From contig NZ_JBHTDE010000002.1 of assembly GCF_042666655.1 (NCBI RefSeq), forward strand, positions 496,001 to 560,000: 64,000 nucleotides of DNA, given 5' to 3'. This DNA is from Paracraurococcus sp042666655. Its GTDB lineage: Bacteria; Pseudomonadota; Alphaproteobacteria; Acetobacterales; Acetobacteraceae. Of this stretch, positions 7,823 through 16,209 are shown piece after piece. The notes below the pieces were generated by a model. That model searched no databases, was not told the DNA's origin, and was given only the letters and a program-made list of their open reading frames with translations. The number at the start of each line of letters is the position of its first letter. Position 1 is the first letter of the stretch. The position numbers were made by a program, and so were the translations under genes.

Positions 7823-9583
7823 TCAGGGCCGGCCCGCCCCGCCGAGCCGCCGCGCCGCGGCCGGCCGGTGCACCCCGGGGGCCAGCACCCGGTCGATCGC
7901 CGCCGCCAGCTCATCCTGCCGGTAGGGCTTGGTCAGCCGCGGCAGGTCGGAAGGCGTGGCGCCGCTGGCCAGGTCGACCAAGCCGCTCGCCAGCACGACC
8001 GGCAGCCCGGGGCGAAGCCGCCGCGCCGCCAGCGCGACCTCGAGCCCGGTCATGCCCGGCATGGCGTAGTCGGTCAGCAGCAGGTCCACCGGCGTGCCCT
8101 GCGCCAGGATCGCCAGCGCCCTGGGGCCGCAATCCGCCTCCAGCACGCTGTGGCCCAGATCCTCCAGCATGTCGGCGGTGCTGCGGATGATCAGCGGGTC
8201 GTCGTCGACCAGCAGGATGTGCGACGGCGGCGCCACCGCCGCCGCCGATCCGGGCTGGGCGACGACCTCCGCGCCCGCGGCGGTGGCGGCGGCAGTGGCG
8301 GCCGGCAGCAGCAGCTCGGCGGTGGTGCCCTCGCCGGGCAGGCTGCGCAGCCGCAGGTCGCCGCCGAGCTGCCGCGCCACGCCATGCACCATCGACAGCC
8401 CGAGCCCGGTGCCCTGGCCGATCGGCTTGGTGGAGAAGAAGGGCTCCACCGCCCGGGCCAGGGTGGCGGCATCCATCCCGCTGCCGGTATCCGTGACCTG
8501 CAGCCGCAGGTAGCAGGTCGCGTCGCCCGGCAGGTCCGCCCCGGTCCCCGGCACCGCCGCATCGAGGCAGACGGTCAGCCGGCCGCCCTCCGGCATCGCG
8601 TCGCGCGCGTTGACCGCCAGGTTCAGCACGGCGAGTTCCAGCTGATTGGGGTCGGCCATGGCCCTGGGCAGGTCCGCCGCCACCTCGACCACCAGCTCGA
8701 CCCGTGGCCCGAGCGAGCGGCGCAGCAGGTCGCCCATCCCGACCAGCAAGGCGGCCAAGTCCACCGGCTCGGGCCGCAGGTCCTGGCGGCGGGCGAAGGC
8801 CAGCAGCCGCTGGGTCAGCGCCGCGCCGCGCTGGGCGCCCTGGGTCGCGCCCTCGATCAGCCGCTGGATGCGGGCATCGTCGGCGGGCAGCCGCTTGCGC
8901 AGCAGCGCCAGGTTGCCGAGCACCGCCATCAGCAGGTTGTTGAAGTCGTGCGCCACGCCGCCGGTGAGCTGGCCGATCGCCTCCACCTTCTGCGACTGGC
9001 GCAGCTGCGCCTCGACCCGTTCGCGCTCGGCCATCTGCTCGGTCAGCCGTTCGTTGGCCTCGCGCAGCGCCCGGGTCCGCTCGGCGACGCGGTCCTCCAG
9101 CAGGGCGTTGGCGCGCTGCAGCGCCTCCTCGGCGCGGCGCACCTCCTCCAGCCGGGCGCGCGCCTCGTATTGCCGGCGGCGGCCGCGCAGCGCCGCGCGC
9201 ACCACGCTGACCAGCGTGGTCGGGTGGAACGGGCGTTCGAGGAAGGACACGTTGCCGAGCACCCCCCAGAGCCGCACGGCGGCCGGGTTGCGTTCCGGCC
9301 CGCCGCCGCGGCCGGTGAGCAGCACGAACGGGAAATCGGACCAGGCCGGCTGCTGCGCCAGCAGCGCCGCGACCGGGCCGAGATCGGCGTCGCGGAAGGC
9401 TTCCTCGGCCACCACCGCGAGGCCGGCGCCCGCCTGCATCGCCGCGAGCAGCGCCGGCACGCCGCCGACCGGCGTCGCGCCGATTCCGGCTTCCTGCAGC
9501 AGCGCCGCGGCCAGGGGCGCGTCGCGGCCGCGCGGCGCCAGGACCAGGGCGCGTTCGGACAGCGAGGTGCTGGTCGGGGTCAC
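7823..9583 (-). CDS. Hybrid histidine kinase (receiver-like, HisKA, HATPase, REC)
   Basis: A 586-residue soluble hybrid kinase. The first 140 residues look like a degenerate receiver domain. A coiled-coil of about 60 residues follows, then the H-box GGVAHDFNNLL near residue 215. The ATPase domain shows the N box (LAVNARDAM), the G1 box (DTGSGM) and GTGLGLSMVHG. A C-terminal receiver near residue 455 has HILLVDDDPL, the phosphoacceptor Asp in LLLTDYAMPGMTG and the Lys in RLTKPYR. No membrane segment is seen. The GTG start overlaps the kaiC stop as GTGA, so it is translationally coupled to the KaiC-family ATPase, a pairing that suggests it reads KaiC output (inference). Confidence 0.9.
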   Translation of the reverse strand: MTPTSTSLSERALVLAPRGRDAPLAAALLQEAGIGATPVGGVPALLAAMQAGAGLAVVAEEAFRDADLGPVAALLAQQPAWSDFPFVLLTGRGGGPERNPAAVRLWGVLGNVSFLERPFHPTTLVSVVRAALRGRRRQYEARARLEEVRRAEEALQRANALLEDRVAERTRALREANERLTEQMAERERVEAQLRQSQKVEAIGQLTGGVAHDFNNLLMAVLGNLALLRKRLPADDARIQRLIEGATQGAQRGAALTQRLLAFARRQDLRPEPVDLAALLVGMGDLLRRSLGPRVELVVEVAADLPRAMADPNQLELAVLNLAVNARDAMPEGGRLTVCLDAAVPGTGADLPGDATCYLRLQVTDTGSGMDAATLARAVEPFFSTKPIGQGTGLGLSMVHGVARQLGGDLRLRSLPGEGTTAELLLPAATAAATAAGAEVVAQPGSAAAVAPPSHILLVDDDPLIIRSTADMLEDLGHSVLEADCGPRALAILAQGTPVDLLLTDYAMPGMTGLEVALAARRLRPGLPVVLASGLVDLASGATPSDLPRLTKPYRQDELAAAIDRVLAPGVHRPAAARRLGGAGRP

Positions 9584-11083
9584 GCGCGGTCTTCGTCGAG
9601 CAGCGGCCCGTCGCCGCCGACATAGACCGGCACGCCGCGCAGCACCCCCTGGAAGGACGCGACCGGTGCGCCGATGGTCAGGCCGCGGCCGTCGATGCGG
9701 AACTCGCGGATCGTGTCCTCGTGCGCGCCGCCGCGCTTCTTGATGACCGAGATGGCACGGCGGACCCGGCCCATGGCCTCGAAGTAGCGCAGCAGGATGA
9801 CGGTATCGGCCAGGTAGGTGACGTCCACCGATACCGTCATGCTGCCGACCAGCCCGTGCTGCGCGACCGGCAGGAAGGTCGTGGCGCCCTGCCGGTTCAG
9901 GTATTGCAGCAATTCGTGGATGTGCAGGATGAGGTCGCGCGCATCCGGCATCGCCGCATTGTAGCCATTCAGGCTGTCGATCACGACGGTGCGGATGCCG
10001 GCGGCATCCACCGCTCGGCGGACCCGGTGGGCGAATTCGCCGGGAGAGAGTTCGGCCGCGTCCACCTGTTCCAGCAACAGGCTGCCGCTGGCCCGCATCG
10101 CCATCAGGTCGAAACCCATCCCCTTCGCCCGGTCGATCAGCAGGCCTATCTCCTCGTCGAAGACGAAGAACGCCGCCTTCTCCCCGCGCGCCACGCTGGC
10201 GGCGACGAATTGCAGGCAGATCAGCGACTTGCCCGCCCCGGCGGGGCCGAGCAGCAAGATGCTCGAGCCGCGTTCCACCCCGCCGCCGAGGATCTGGTCC
10301 AGCTCGGCGATGCCGCTGCTTTGCTTCTCGCGGACGAAATCGACGCGGTGCTCAGCGGCGACGAGCCGGGGGAAGACGCGCACGCCGCCGGTCTCGATGG
10401 CGAAGTCGTGGAAGCCGCCGCGATAGGCCTGGCCGCGATACTTGATGACCCGCAGCCGCCGGCGCTCGGCGCCGTAGGTGGGCGACAGCTCCTCCAGCCG
10501 GATCACCCCGTGCGCCAGGCTGTGCACGGTCTTGTCCTGGGTGTCGGTAGTCAGGTCGTCGAGCATCAGGACGGTGGCGCCGAGCCGGGTGAACTGGTGC
10601 TTCATCGCCAGGATCTGCCGGCGGTAGCGCAGCGAGCTCTGCGCCAGCAGGCGGATCTCGGACAGGCTGTCGAGCACGACGCGGGTCGGCCGGCCGCGCT
10701 CCACCGCCTCGAAGACCAGCCGCGTGGTCTCGCCGAGCTCGAGGTCGGAGGAATAGAGCAGGCTCTGCTGCTGGTCGGCGTCGAGCAGGCTCTCGGGCGG
10801 CACCAGCTCGAAGACCTCGACCTCGGGCCGCAGCGTCCAGCCATGCGAGGCGGCGCCGTCGCGCAGCTCGGCGTCGGTCTCGGACAGGGTGATGTAGAGC
10901 CCGCGCTCGCCCTGCGCCGCGCCTTCCTGCAGGAAGCGCAGGGCGATGGTGGTCTTGCCGGTGCCGGGACTGCCTTCCAGCAGGTAGACATGGCCCTGCG
11001 TCAGGCCGCCGGCCAGGACATCGTCCAGCCCGGCGATGCCGAAGCGGGCCTTGGTGCGGGGGGGGGGTGGGGGCGGACATCAT
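9580..11083 (-). CDS. kaiC: KaiC-family ATPase, start out of frame by a C10 tract
   Basis: Two RecA-like domains are clear. The first has Walker A GSPGTGKTT about residue 37 and TLSETDAEL; the second has GPAGAGKSLICLQF near residue 280 and VVIDSLNGYN. The body reads through from about 11055 to 9580. The only plausible start is ATG-ATG at 11083/11080, preceded by AAGGA. From there the frame crosses a run of ten C (plus strand G, 11058–11067) and enters the wrong frame; nine or twelve C would give a 500-residue KaiC. So the gene is phase-variable, broken, or the tract length is a sequencing error. In the place of the cyanobacterial Ser431–Thr432 phosphosites the residues read Thr–Tyr. It overlaps the downstream histidine kinase by four bases. 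Confidence 0.85.
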
Positions 11084-11351
11084 CGCGGCATTCCTTGGGC
11101 AGGAGCTGCGTCCGGCAGCCCGCGGCAGCGACCGGCCGCGGCACGGTGCGGCGGCGTGCCGGCGGCGGCGTGGCCGTCCTGACGGTCGAAACCTGGGACG
11201 GCGGCGAGGCGCTGCCAAGCAGAAGCATGGGGCAACCGACGATCCATCGAAGTCGTGCGCATCCGGCCGGGCCGGTGGCCATGACCGGCCGGCCCGTGAG
11301 CGGCGCCGCGGGGCGCGCGACGCACGGATTCGGACAAAGCGGCGGGGCCGA

Positions 11352-11657
11352 TCATGCGCGCCGCGCCGCCCTGGCCCCGACGGCTTTCCGGCATCCCGGA
11401 GGCGCCGTGGCGACCGGCCGCGGGATTTTGGAATTGAGCCGGCTCAAGCCGGCAAACGGGCTCAAGCCGGTTGAAGCGACGGCGGGGTGGACCCGGGGGA
11501 AAGCCGCGGGCGGCAAGGCGCCGTGCGGCGGGCGGCCTTTGGCCTTGAGGAATTGAGCGTCCGAAGCGGGGTTCCGCGGGCGTGCCGGCGGACAAAGCGA
11601 CGATGTGGCCTGCGCTGGGCCAGGGCCGCGGCGACGGGCGGGTGCGGGAATGATCAT
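11352..11657 (-). CDS. Possible small protein or leader ORF, unknown
   Basis: A 101-codon frame starting ATG at 11657. What supports it is the expression context: AGGAGG at 11670–11665, 7 bases before the ATG, and a TTGACA/GATTAT promoter (11725–11698) at a fitting distance upstream. The protein (MIIPAPARRRGPGP...) is rich in Pro, Ala and Arg, has no recognised domain, and has codon use like random high-GC sequence. It may be a spurious frame in the kaiC leader. Confidence 0.3.
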   Translation of the reverse strand: MIIPAPARRRGPGPAQATSSLCPPARPRNPASDAQFLKAKGRPPHGALPPAAFPRVHPAVASTGLSPFAGLSRLNSKIPRPVATAPPGCRKAVGARAARRA

Positions 11658-11697
11658 GCGCCGGCCTCCTGCTCAAACGCGCCAGGATAGCAGGAAA

Positions 11698-11725
11698 ATA
11701 ATCTCATACGCAAGTCCTGTGTCAA
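11698..11725 (-). promoter_or_regulatory. Sigma-70-like promoter, minus strand
   Basis: Reading the minus strand, TTGACA at 11725–11720 is followed after 16 bases by GATTAT at 11703–11698. It stands in the AT-richest part of the region. It faces the small frame at 11657 and, 620 bases further, the kaiC–kinase operon, for which no nearer promoter was noticed. Confidence 0.5.
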
Positions 11726-11746
11726 GGCCGGCCGCCCGACCATCGG

Positions 11747-11775
11747 TTGGCGCAAACCCAGGATGATCCGATAAT
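11747..11775 (+). promoter_or_regulatory. Possible plus-strand promoter
   Basis: TTGGCG (11747–11752), a 17-base spacer, and GATAAT (11770–11775). It would fire away from the minus-strand promoter at 11698–11725, but no convincing gene follows on the plus strand, so it may drive a non-coding transcript or be a chance match. Confidence 0.25.
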
Positions 11776-12183
11776 GTAACATATCCTAACGCTGCGTTCG
11801 GCCGCTGGCCAGCCTTGCCGGGATGCCGCGAGCGTTGTCCCGCGCGCGCCGGCTGCCGCCCTGCGCGGATCGCGCCCCAGGCGCGCCTGCCGCGCTCGTC
11901 GCGTCTCCAGCCGGCCGGCACGGCATGCGTCGTCCGCACGATGGACGGCCGCGGCCAGCGGCGCATGGTCCTCGCCACCGCCTGCCCGAGCCCAGGCTGC
12001 GTCGCCGGCGACGGCGGGCCGCCAGCTCGGAGGCTCCGGTGGAGTGTCATCGCCATCGCCTGCCCCCTTGGACCCTGCGAAACCTGCGGCCAGGCGCGCG
12101 GCGGTCCTGGCGGCTAACGCCACTTTATCGTCGTGCGTTCCGAAGGGCAGGCCGCTATCGCCGCCGGCGATCCGGGCCTGCGC

Positions 12184-12816
12184 TCAGCTCAGCGGCACCG
12201 CCACATGCTTGGCATAGGCCGGCCGCGCCAGCAGCCGCTCGTACCAGCCGCGCAGCCGGGGCAGTTCCGCCCGCGCGATCGGCAGCGCGTACCAGCGGTG
12301 CAGGAAGCCGCCGATCGCCATGTCGGCGATGCTGAACTCGCCGGCGAGGAAGTCCCGCCCCTCGAGCTGCGCCTCGACGATCCGCCACAGCCGCTCCGCC
12401 GCGTCGCGCGCCTTCGCCACCGCCGCCATGTCGCGCTCGGCCTCGGGGGTACGGACCAGCGCCCAGAACACCACCCGCATCGGCTCGTTCATCGAGGCCA
12501 GCGTCCAGTCCATCCAGCGCTCGACGTCGGCGCGGGCTTCCGGGGCTTCGCAGTAGAAGGCATTGCCGCCGGGCTGGGTGCGGCAGAGATAGCGCAGGAT
12601 CGAATGGCTCTCCCACAGCGAATAGCCATGCGGCATCACCAGGGTCGGCACCGTGGCGTTGGGGTTCATCGCCGCGTAGTCGGGATCGCGGGTGCGGCCG
12701 AAGGCGCCGCCGGCCTCGATCCGCTCGAACGGGATGGCCAGCTCGTCCAGCAGCCAGAGCACCTTCATGACGTTGACCGAACTCGCCCGGCCCCAGACCG
12801 TGAGGATCCGCGCCAT
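12184..12816 (-). CDS. Glutathione S-transferase, second of a tandem pair
   Basis: A 210-residue GST. The N-terminal thioredoxin-fold half starts ILTVWGRASSVNVMKVLW and holds the glutathione-contact motif TVPTL and the LWESHSILRYL helix. The helical C-terminal half has DFLAGEFSIADMAIG, the conserved N-capping/hydrophobic-staple region. The Ser pair in RASSVNVMKV is a likely position for the thiol-activating residue. It starts 2 bases after the stop of its neighbour at 12819–13445 and is clearly paralogous to it along the whole length. Substrate is unknown. Confidence 0.9.
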   Translation of the reverse strand: MARILTVWGRASSVNVMKVLWLLDELAIPFERIEAGGAFGRTRDPDYAAMNPNATVPTLVMPHGYSLWESHSILRYLCRTQPGGNAFYCEAPEARADVERWMDWTLASMNEPMRVVFWALVRTPEAERDMAAVAKARDAAERLWRIVEAQLEGRDFLAGEFSIADMAIGGFLHRWYALPIARAELPRLRGWYERLLARPAYAKHVAVPLS

Positions 12817-12818
12817 GG

Positions 12819-13445
12819 TCAGGTCATCGCCACGGCGACATGCGCCACGAAGCCGGGATGCTCGGCCTGCAGCCGGGCATAGTAGGCCTCCAGGTTCGGC
12901 ATCGGCGCGCGGGCGATCGGCAGGGCGAACCAGCGGTGCAGGTAGGGGCCGAGCGCGATGTCGGCCAGCGAGAAGCCGCCGGCCAGGTAGTCGCGCCCCT
13001 GCAACTGGCGGTCGACGATCCGCCACAGCGCCTCGGCCTCGTCGCGCGCGCGGGCCGTCGCCGCCATGTCGCGCTTCGCCTCGGGGGTGCGGACATAGGT
13101 GAAGAAGATCGTGGTCATCGGCCCGGAGAGCGTCGCCAGCTGCCAGTCCATCCAGCGCTCCACGTCGCCGCGGCCTTTCGGCGCGGTCGGGTGGATCGGG
13201 TCGCCCGGGGTCCGGGTGGCGACCAGGTAGCGGAGGATCGAGTTGCTCTCCCAGAGGCTGTAGCCGTCCGGCTCCTCGATGGTGGGGACGCGGGCGTTGG
13301 GGTTCATCGCCAGGTAGGCAGGCTCGGTGGTGCGGCCGAATTCGCCGCCGGCGTCGATCCGTTCGTAGGGGATCGACAATTCCTCGCAGAGCCAGAGCAC
13401 CTTCATGACGTTGCTCGAGCTGGTGCGGCCCCAGATCTTCAGCAT
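12819..13445 (-). CDS. Glutathione S-transferase, first of a tandem pair
   Basis: A 208-residue GST with the same layout as the next gene: MLKIWGRTSSSNVMKVLW at the N-terminus, RVPTIEEPDGYSLWESNSI in the glutathione-binding half, and DYLAGGFSLADIALGPYLHR in the helical half. The two share motifs at the same spacing, so they arose by tandem duplication and then diverged in the substrate-facing C-terminal half. It is the first gene of the pair and is divergent from dsbB. Substrate is unknown. Confidence 0.9.
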   Translation of the reverse strand: MLKIWGRTSSSNVMKVLWLCEELSIPYERIDAGGEFGRTTEPAYLAMNPNARVPTIEEPDGYSLWESNSILRYLVATRTPGDPIHPTAPKGRGDVERWMDWQLATLSGPMTTIFFTYVRTPEAKRDMAATARARDEAEALWRIVDRQLQGRDYLAGGFSLADIALGPYLHRWFALPIARAPMPNLEAYYARLQAEHPGFVAHVAVAMT

Positions 13446-13548
13446 GACGCATCCCCTTGCCGGTTGGCGCCGAGCCTAACACCGGGTCGCCGCCGTCCCC
13501 AAACCGCGGCGGGTTGCAAGGGCCGGGGGGGCAGGGGAGAAGGGCGGG

Positions 13549-14025
13549 ATGTTCCCGATGCTGCTTGTCGCGGCCCTGGCCGCCGCCGCGCCGATCTTCG
13601 CCCGCGCCAGCGAGGGGATCTGGGGCATCGCCCCCTGCGCGCTCTGCCTGTGGCAGCGCTGGCCCTACTGGGTGGCGGCGGCGCTGGCCCTGGCCGCGGC
13701 GGCCTGGCCGCGCGGGCGGCGGCTGCTGGGCGGGCTGGCCCTGGTCGCCGTGCTGGCCTCGGGCGCCGTCGGCGGCTTCCACGTGGGCGTCGAGCAGGGC
13801 TGGTGGCCTTCCCCGCTGCCGGGCTGCCAGGCGCCGCGCGCGGGTTCGGGCGGCAGCGTCGAGGACATGCTGCGCGCCCTGTCGGCGGCGCCGTCCAAGC
13901 CCTGCGACGCGCCGACCTACCTTGTCCCCGGCCTGCCGGTCTCGATGGCGGCGATGAATGTCCTGTATGCGCTTGGCCTTTCGGGGCTCGGCCTCATCTT
14001 GTGGCGGAGAGGAGCCAAAGCATGA
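13549..14025 (+). CDS. dsbB: Disulfide bond formation protein B
   Basis: A 158-residue membrane protein with four hydrophobic segments. The first periplasmic pair is in PCALCLWQRWPYW (CxxC), and the second pair is formed by the Cys residues in PLPGCQAP and SKPCDAP. This arrangement is typical of DsbB, which reoxidises DsbA and passes electrons to ubiquinone. The stop overlaps the coq7 start as ATGA, so a quinone-linked oxidase is co-translated with a ubiquinone biosynthesis enzyme. Confidence 0.9.
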   Translation: MFPMLLVAALAAAAPIFARASEGIWGIAPCALCLWQRWPYWVAAALALAAAAWPRGRRLLGGLALVAVLASGAVGGFHVGVEQGWWPSPLPGCQAPRAGSGGSVEDMLRALSAAPSKPCDAPTYLVPGLPVSMAAMNVLYALGLSGLGLILWRRGAKA

Positions 14026-14576
14026 CCCGCAAGACCGCCGAGGGCCGCCTGCCCGGCGACCCCACCGCCCGCCAGTACGTGGAACGGGTGATCCGCGTCG
14101 ACCATGCCGGGGAATACGGCGCCAAGCGCATCTACCAGGGCCAGCTGGCGGTGCTGCGCGGCACCAAGTGGGAGCCCATCATCCGGCACATGCAGGCCCA
14201 GGAGCAGGTGCATCTCGACACCTTCTCCGGCCTGATCGCCAAGCGCCGGGTTCGGCCGACCGCGCTGCTGCCGGTCTGGCACGTCGCCGGCTTCGCCCTG
14301 GGGGCGGCAACGGCGCTGCTCGGCCACCGCGCGGCGATGGCTTGCACGGTGGCGGTCGAAGAGGCGATCGACGAGCACTACCAGGCGCAGGAGGCGGCGC
14401 TCGGCGACGACGAGGCGGCGCTGCGCGGCCATGTCGAGCAGTTCCGCGCCGAGGAACTGGAGCACCGCGACACCGGCCTGGCGCACGAGGCCGAGCTGAC
14501 CCCCGGCTACCGGCTGCTGAGCGCGGCGATCAAGGCGGGCTGCAAGGTGGCGATCAAGGTCAGCGAGCGGGTCTGA
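14022..14576 (+). CDS. coq7: Demethoxyubiquinone hydroxylase
   Basis: A 184-residue ferritin-like di-iron enzyme. Metal ligands are visible as Glu in HAGEYGAKRIYQG, the ExxH-type EQVHLDTF, Glu in VAVEEAIDEHY and EELEHRDTG. It hydroxylates demethoxyubiquinone in the last steps of ubiquinone synthesis. The ATG overlaps the dsbB stop by four bases, and its own stop overlaps the next start as TGATG. Its length fits the bacterial Coq7 family. Confidence 0.93.
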   Translation: MTRKTAEGRLPGDPTARQYVERVIRVDHAGEYGAKRIYQGQLAVLRGTKWEPIIRHMQAQEQVHLDTFSGLIAKRRVRPTALLPVWHVAGFALGAATALLGHRAAMACTVAVEEAIDEHYQAQEAALGDDEAALRGHVEQFRAEELEHRDTGLAHEAELTPGYRLLSAAIKAGCKVAIKVSERV

Positions 14577-15043
14577 TGCAGACCCTGCCCCTGCCGGAAG
14601 CCGATGCCGCGACGAAGGCCACCATCAAGGACTGGCTGGCCCGCTTCGCCGCCTGCGTGCGGGAGGTGGACTACGCCAGCGCCTACCCCTTCTGGCACGA
14701 CGCCATCGTCATCTTCGGCACCTTCCAGGAGCTGGTCCGCAGCCGGCAGGCCTGGACGGATACCCAGTGGGACAATGTCTGGCCGCGCACCGAGGACTTC
14801 GCCTTCGACCTGGCGAACACCGAGGTGCTGGCCTCGCCCGACGGCGCCATGGCGGTGGCCGTCACCCCCTGGACGAGCACCGGCTTCCACGAGGACGGCA
14901 CCAGCTTCCCGAGGCCGGGGCGCGCCACCATCGTGCTGGCGCGGCAGCCGGACGGGCGCTGGGTCGGGGTGCACAGCCACATGTCGCTGGGGAAGGGCGT
15001 GCCGCAGGACAGCCATGGGAGCCGCCCGGTCAAGGCACGGTAG
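14576..15043 (+). CDS. SnoaL/NTF2-like domain protein
   Basis: A 155-residue protein with the cone-shaped NTF2-like pattern: an N-terminal helix pair (IKDWLARFAACVREVDYASAY), WHDAIVIFGTF, and C-terminal beta strands ending in GRWVGVHSHMSLGK. Such proteins bind small molecules or act as hydrolases or isomerases. The start overlaps the coq7 stop by one base (TGATG), so it may be co-expressed with dsbB and coq7, but no specific role can be assigned. Confidence 0.75.
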   Translation: MQTLPLPEADAATKATIKDWLARFAACVREVDYASAYPFWHDAIVIFGTFQELVRSRQAWTDTQWDNVWPRTEDFAFDLANTEVLASPDGAMAVAVTPWTSTGFHEDGTSFPRPGRATIVLARQPDGRWVGVHSHMSLGKGVPQDSHGSRPVKAR

Positions 15044-15099
15044 TTGTCGCCCGCCGCCGGCTGGGCCACGCTCCGGCGAAAGACGCCGGAGAGACCGCC

Positions 15100-16065
15100 A
15101 TGCCCGTGGACCCGCAGATTCAGGCGCTGCTCGATGCCGGGCGGCACCTGCCGCGCACCGAGAGCCTGACGCCGGCCGCAGCCCGCGCCCAGTACGCGGC
15201 GCGCGTCGCCGTCATGGCGCCGCCGGCCAAGGTGGCGCGGGTCGAGGAGCGGGAGATCGCCGGGCCTGACGGCGCGCCGCTCAAGCTGCGGGTGTACACG
15301 CCGCCAGGGCAGGGGCCTTTCCCGCTGCTGGTCTTCTACCATGGCAGCGGCTTCGTGCTCTGCAGCCTCGACACGCATGACGGCATCTGCCGCAACCTCT
15401 CCGCCGGGGCGGGCTGCGTCGTCGTCTCGGTGGACTACCGGCTGGCGCCGGAGCACCGCTTCCCGGCAGGGCTGGAGGACTGCCTTTCGGCCACCCGCTG
15501 GTGCGCGGAGAATGCCGCGGCGCTCGGCGCCGACGCGGCGCGGCTGGTGGTCGGCGGCGACAGCGCCGGCGGCAACCTGGCGGCCGTCGTGGCACTCCGG
15601 CTGCGCGACGAGGGCGGGCCGCGGCCGGTCGGGCAGATGCTGCTCTACCCCGTCACCGACTGGCACACGCCCGGCTGGCCCTCCTATGCCGAGAATGCCG
15701 AGGGCTACGGCCTCACCCGGGCGACGATGGAGTGGTTCTGGGGCCATTATTTGGCCGACCCGGCGCGCGAGGCCGCCCACCCGCATGCCGCGCCGATCCG
15801 CGCCGCAAGCCTCGCCGGCCTGCCGCCAGCCCTGGTCACCACCGCGGAGTACGACCCGCTGCGCGACGAGGGCGAGGCCTATGCGGCGAAGCTGGCCGAA
15901 GCCGGCGTGCCGGTCGCCTGCACCCGCTGGCTCGGGCTGAACCACGGCTTCTATTTCTGGGCGGGGAAGGTGGACCGCGCCTCCGCCGCGCTGGCCGAGG
16001 CGGCCGGCTGGTTGCGCGAGGTCTTCGCGGGGCGCCCGCCGGGGTGGGCGAAGACGGAACGCTGA
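15100..16065 (+). CDS. Alpha/beta-hydrolase of the HSL family (esterase)
   Basis: A 321-residue esterase/lipase of the hormone-sensitive-lipase family. The oxyanion motif appears as YHGSGF, a variant of HGGGF. The nucleophile Ser is in GGDSAGGNLAA near residue 156, the acid Asp in EYDPLRDEG and the His in GLNHGFYFW. It hydrolyses short-chain esters of unknown nature. It begins 56 bases after the SnoaL-like gene and ends just before element copy 2. Confidence 0.9.
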   Translation: MPVDPQIQALLDAGRHLPRTESLTPAAARAQYAARVAVMAPPAKVARVEEREIAGPDGAPLKLRVYTPPGQGPFPLLVFYHGSGFVLCSLDTHDGICRNLSAGAGCVVVSVDYRLAPEHRFPAGLEDCLSATRWCAENAAALGADAARLVVGGDSAGGNLAAVVALRLRDEGGPRPVGQMLLYPVTDWHTPGWPSYAENAEGYGLTRATMEWFWGHYLADPAREAAHPHAAPIRAASLAGLPPALVTTAEYDPLRDEGEAYAAKLAEAGVPVACTRWLGLNHGFYFWAGKVDRASAALAEAAGWLREVFAGRPPGWAKTER

Positions 16066-16070
16066 TGAAG

Positions 16071-16207
16071 CAAGATTGCGGAGGGAAAAGTATTCCCTCC
16101 CCAAGCCCCACCCTTCCTTTTCGTGAGTCTGGCATTCGCCGCGCGGCAAGTGCCGAATCCCAGAAATAGATGAGGGGTCCGGGGAGAATACCTTGTCCCC
16201 GGCCTTG
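16071..16207. repeat. Palindromic intergenic element, copy 2 (reverse orientation)
   Basis: The left arm (CCCCACCCTTCCTTTTCGTGAG) corresponds to the reverse complement of the right arm of copy 1, so this copy is inverted relative to it. The centre at 16131–16154 is a weakened palindrome around GCCGCGCGGC. It fills the spacer between the convergent esterase and HNH genes. Confidence 0.85.
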
Positions 16208-16209
16208 CC

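Larger units (their letters stand above)
11084..12183. other. 1.1-kb gene-poor stretch between GST and kaiC
   Basis: No recognisable protein family is seen on either strand. The stretch holds an AT-richer island at 11690–11790 with divergent promoter-like signals, one small reading frame with a good ribosome site (11352–11657, minus), and short direct repeats: GCTCAAGCCGG near 11449 and 11459–11470, GACAAAGCG near 11335 and 11592, and GATCATGCGC near 11351 and 11652. Part of it is probably the 5' leader of the kaiC–kinase transcript. Confidence 0.5.
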
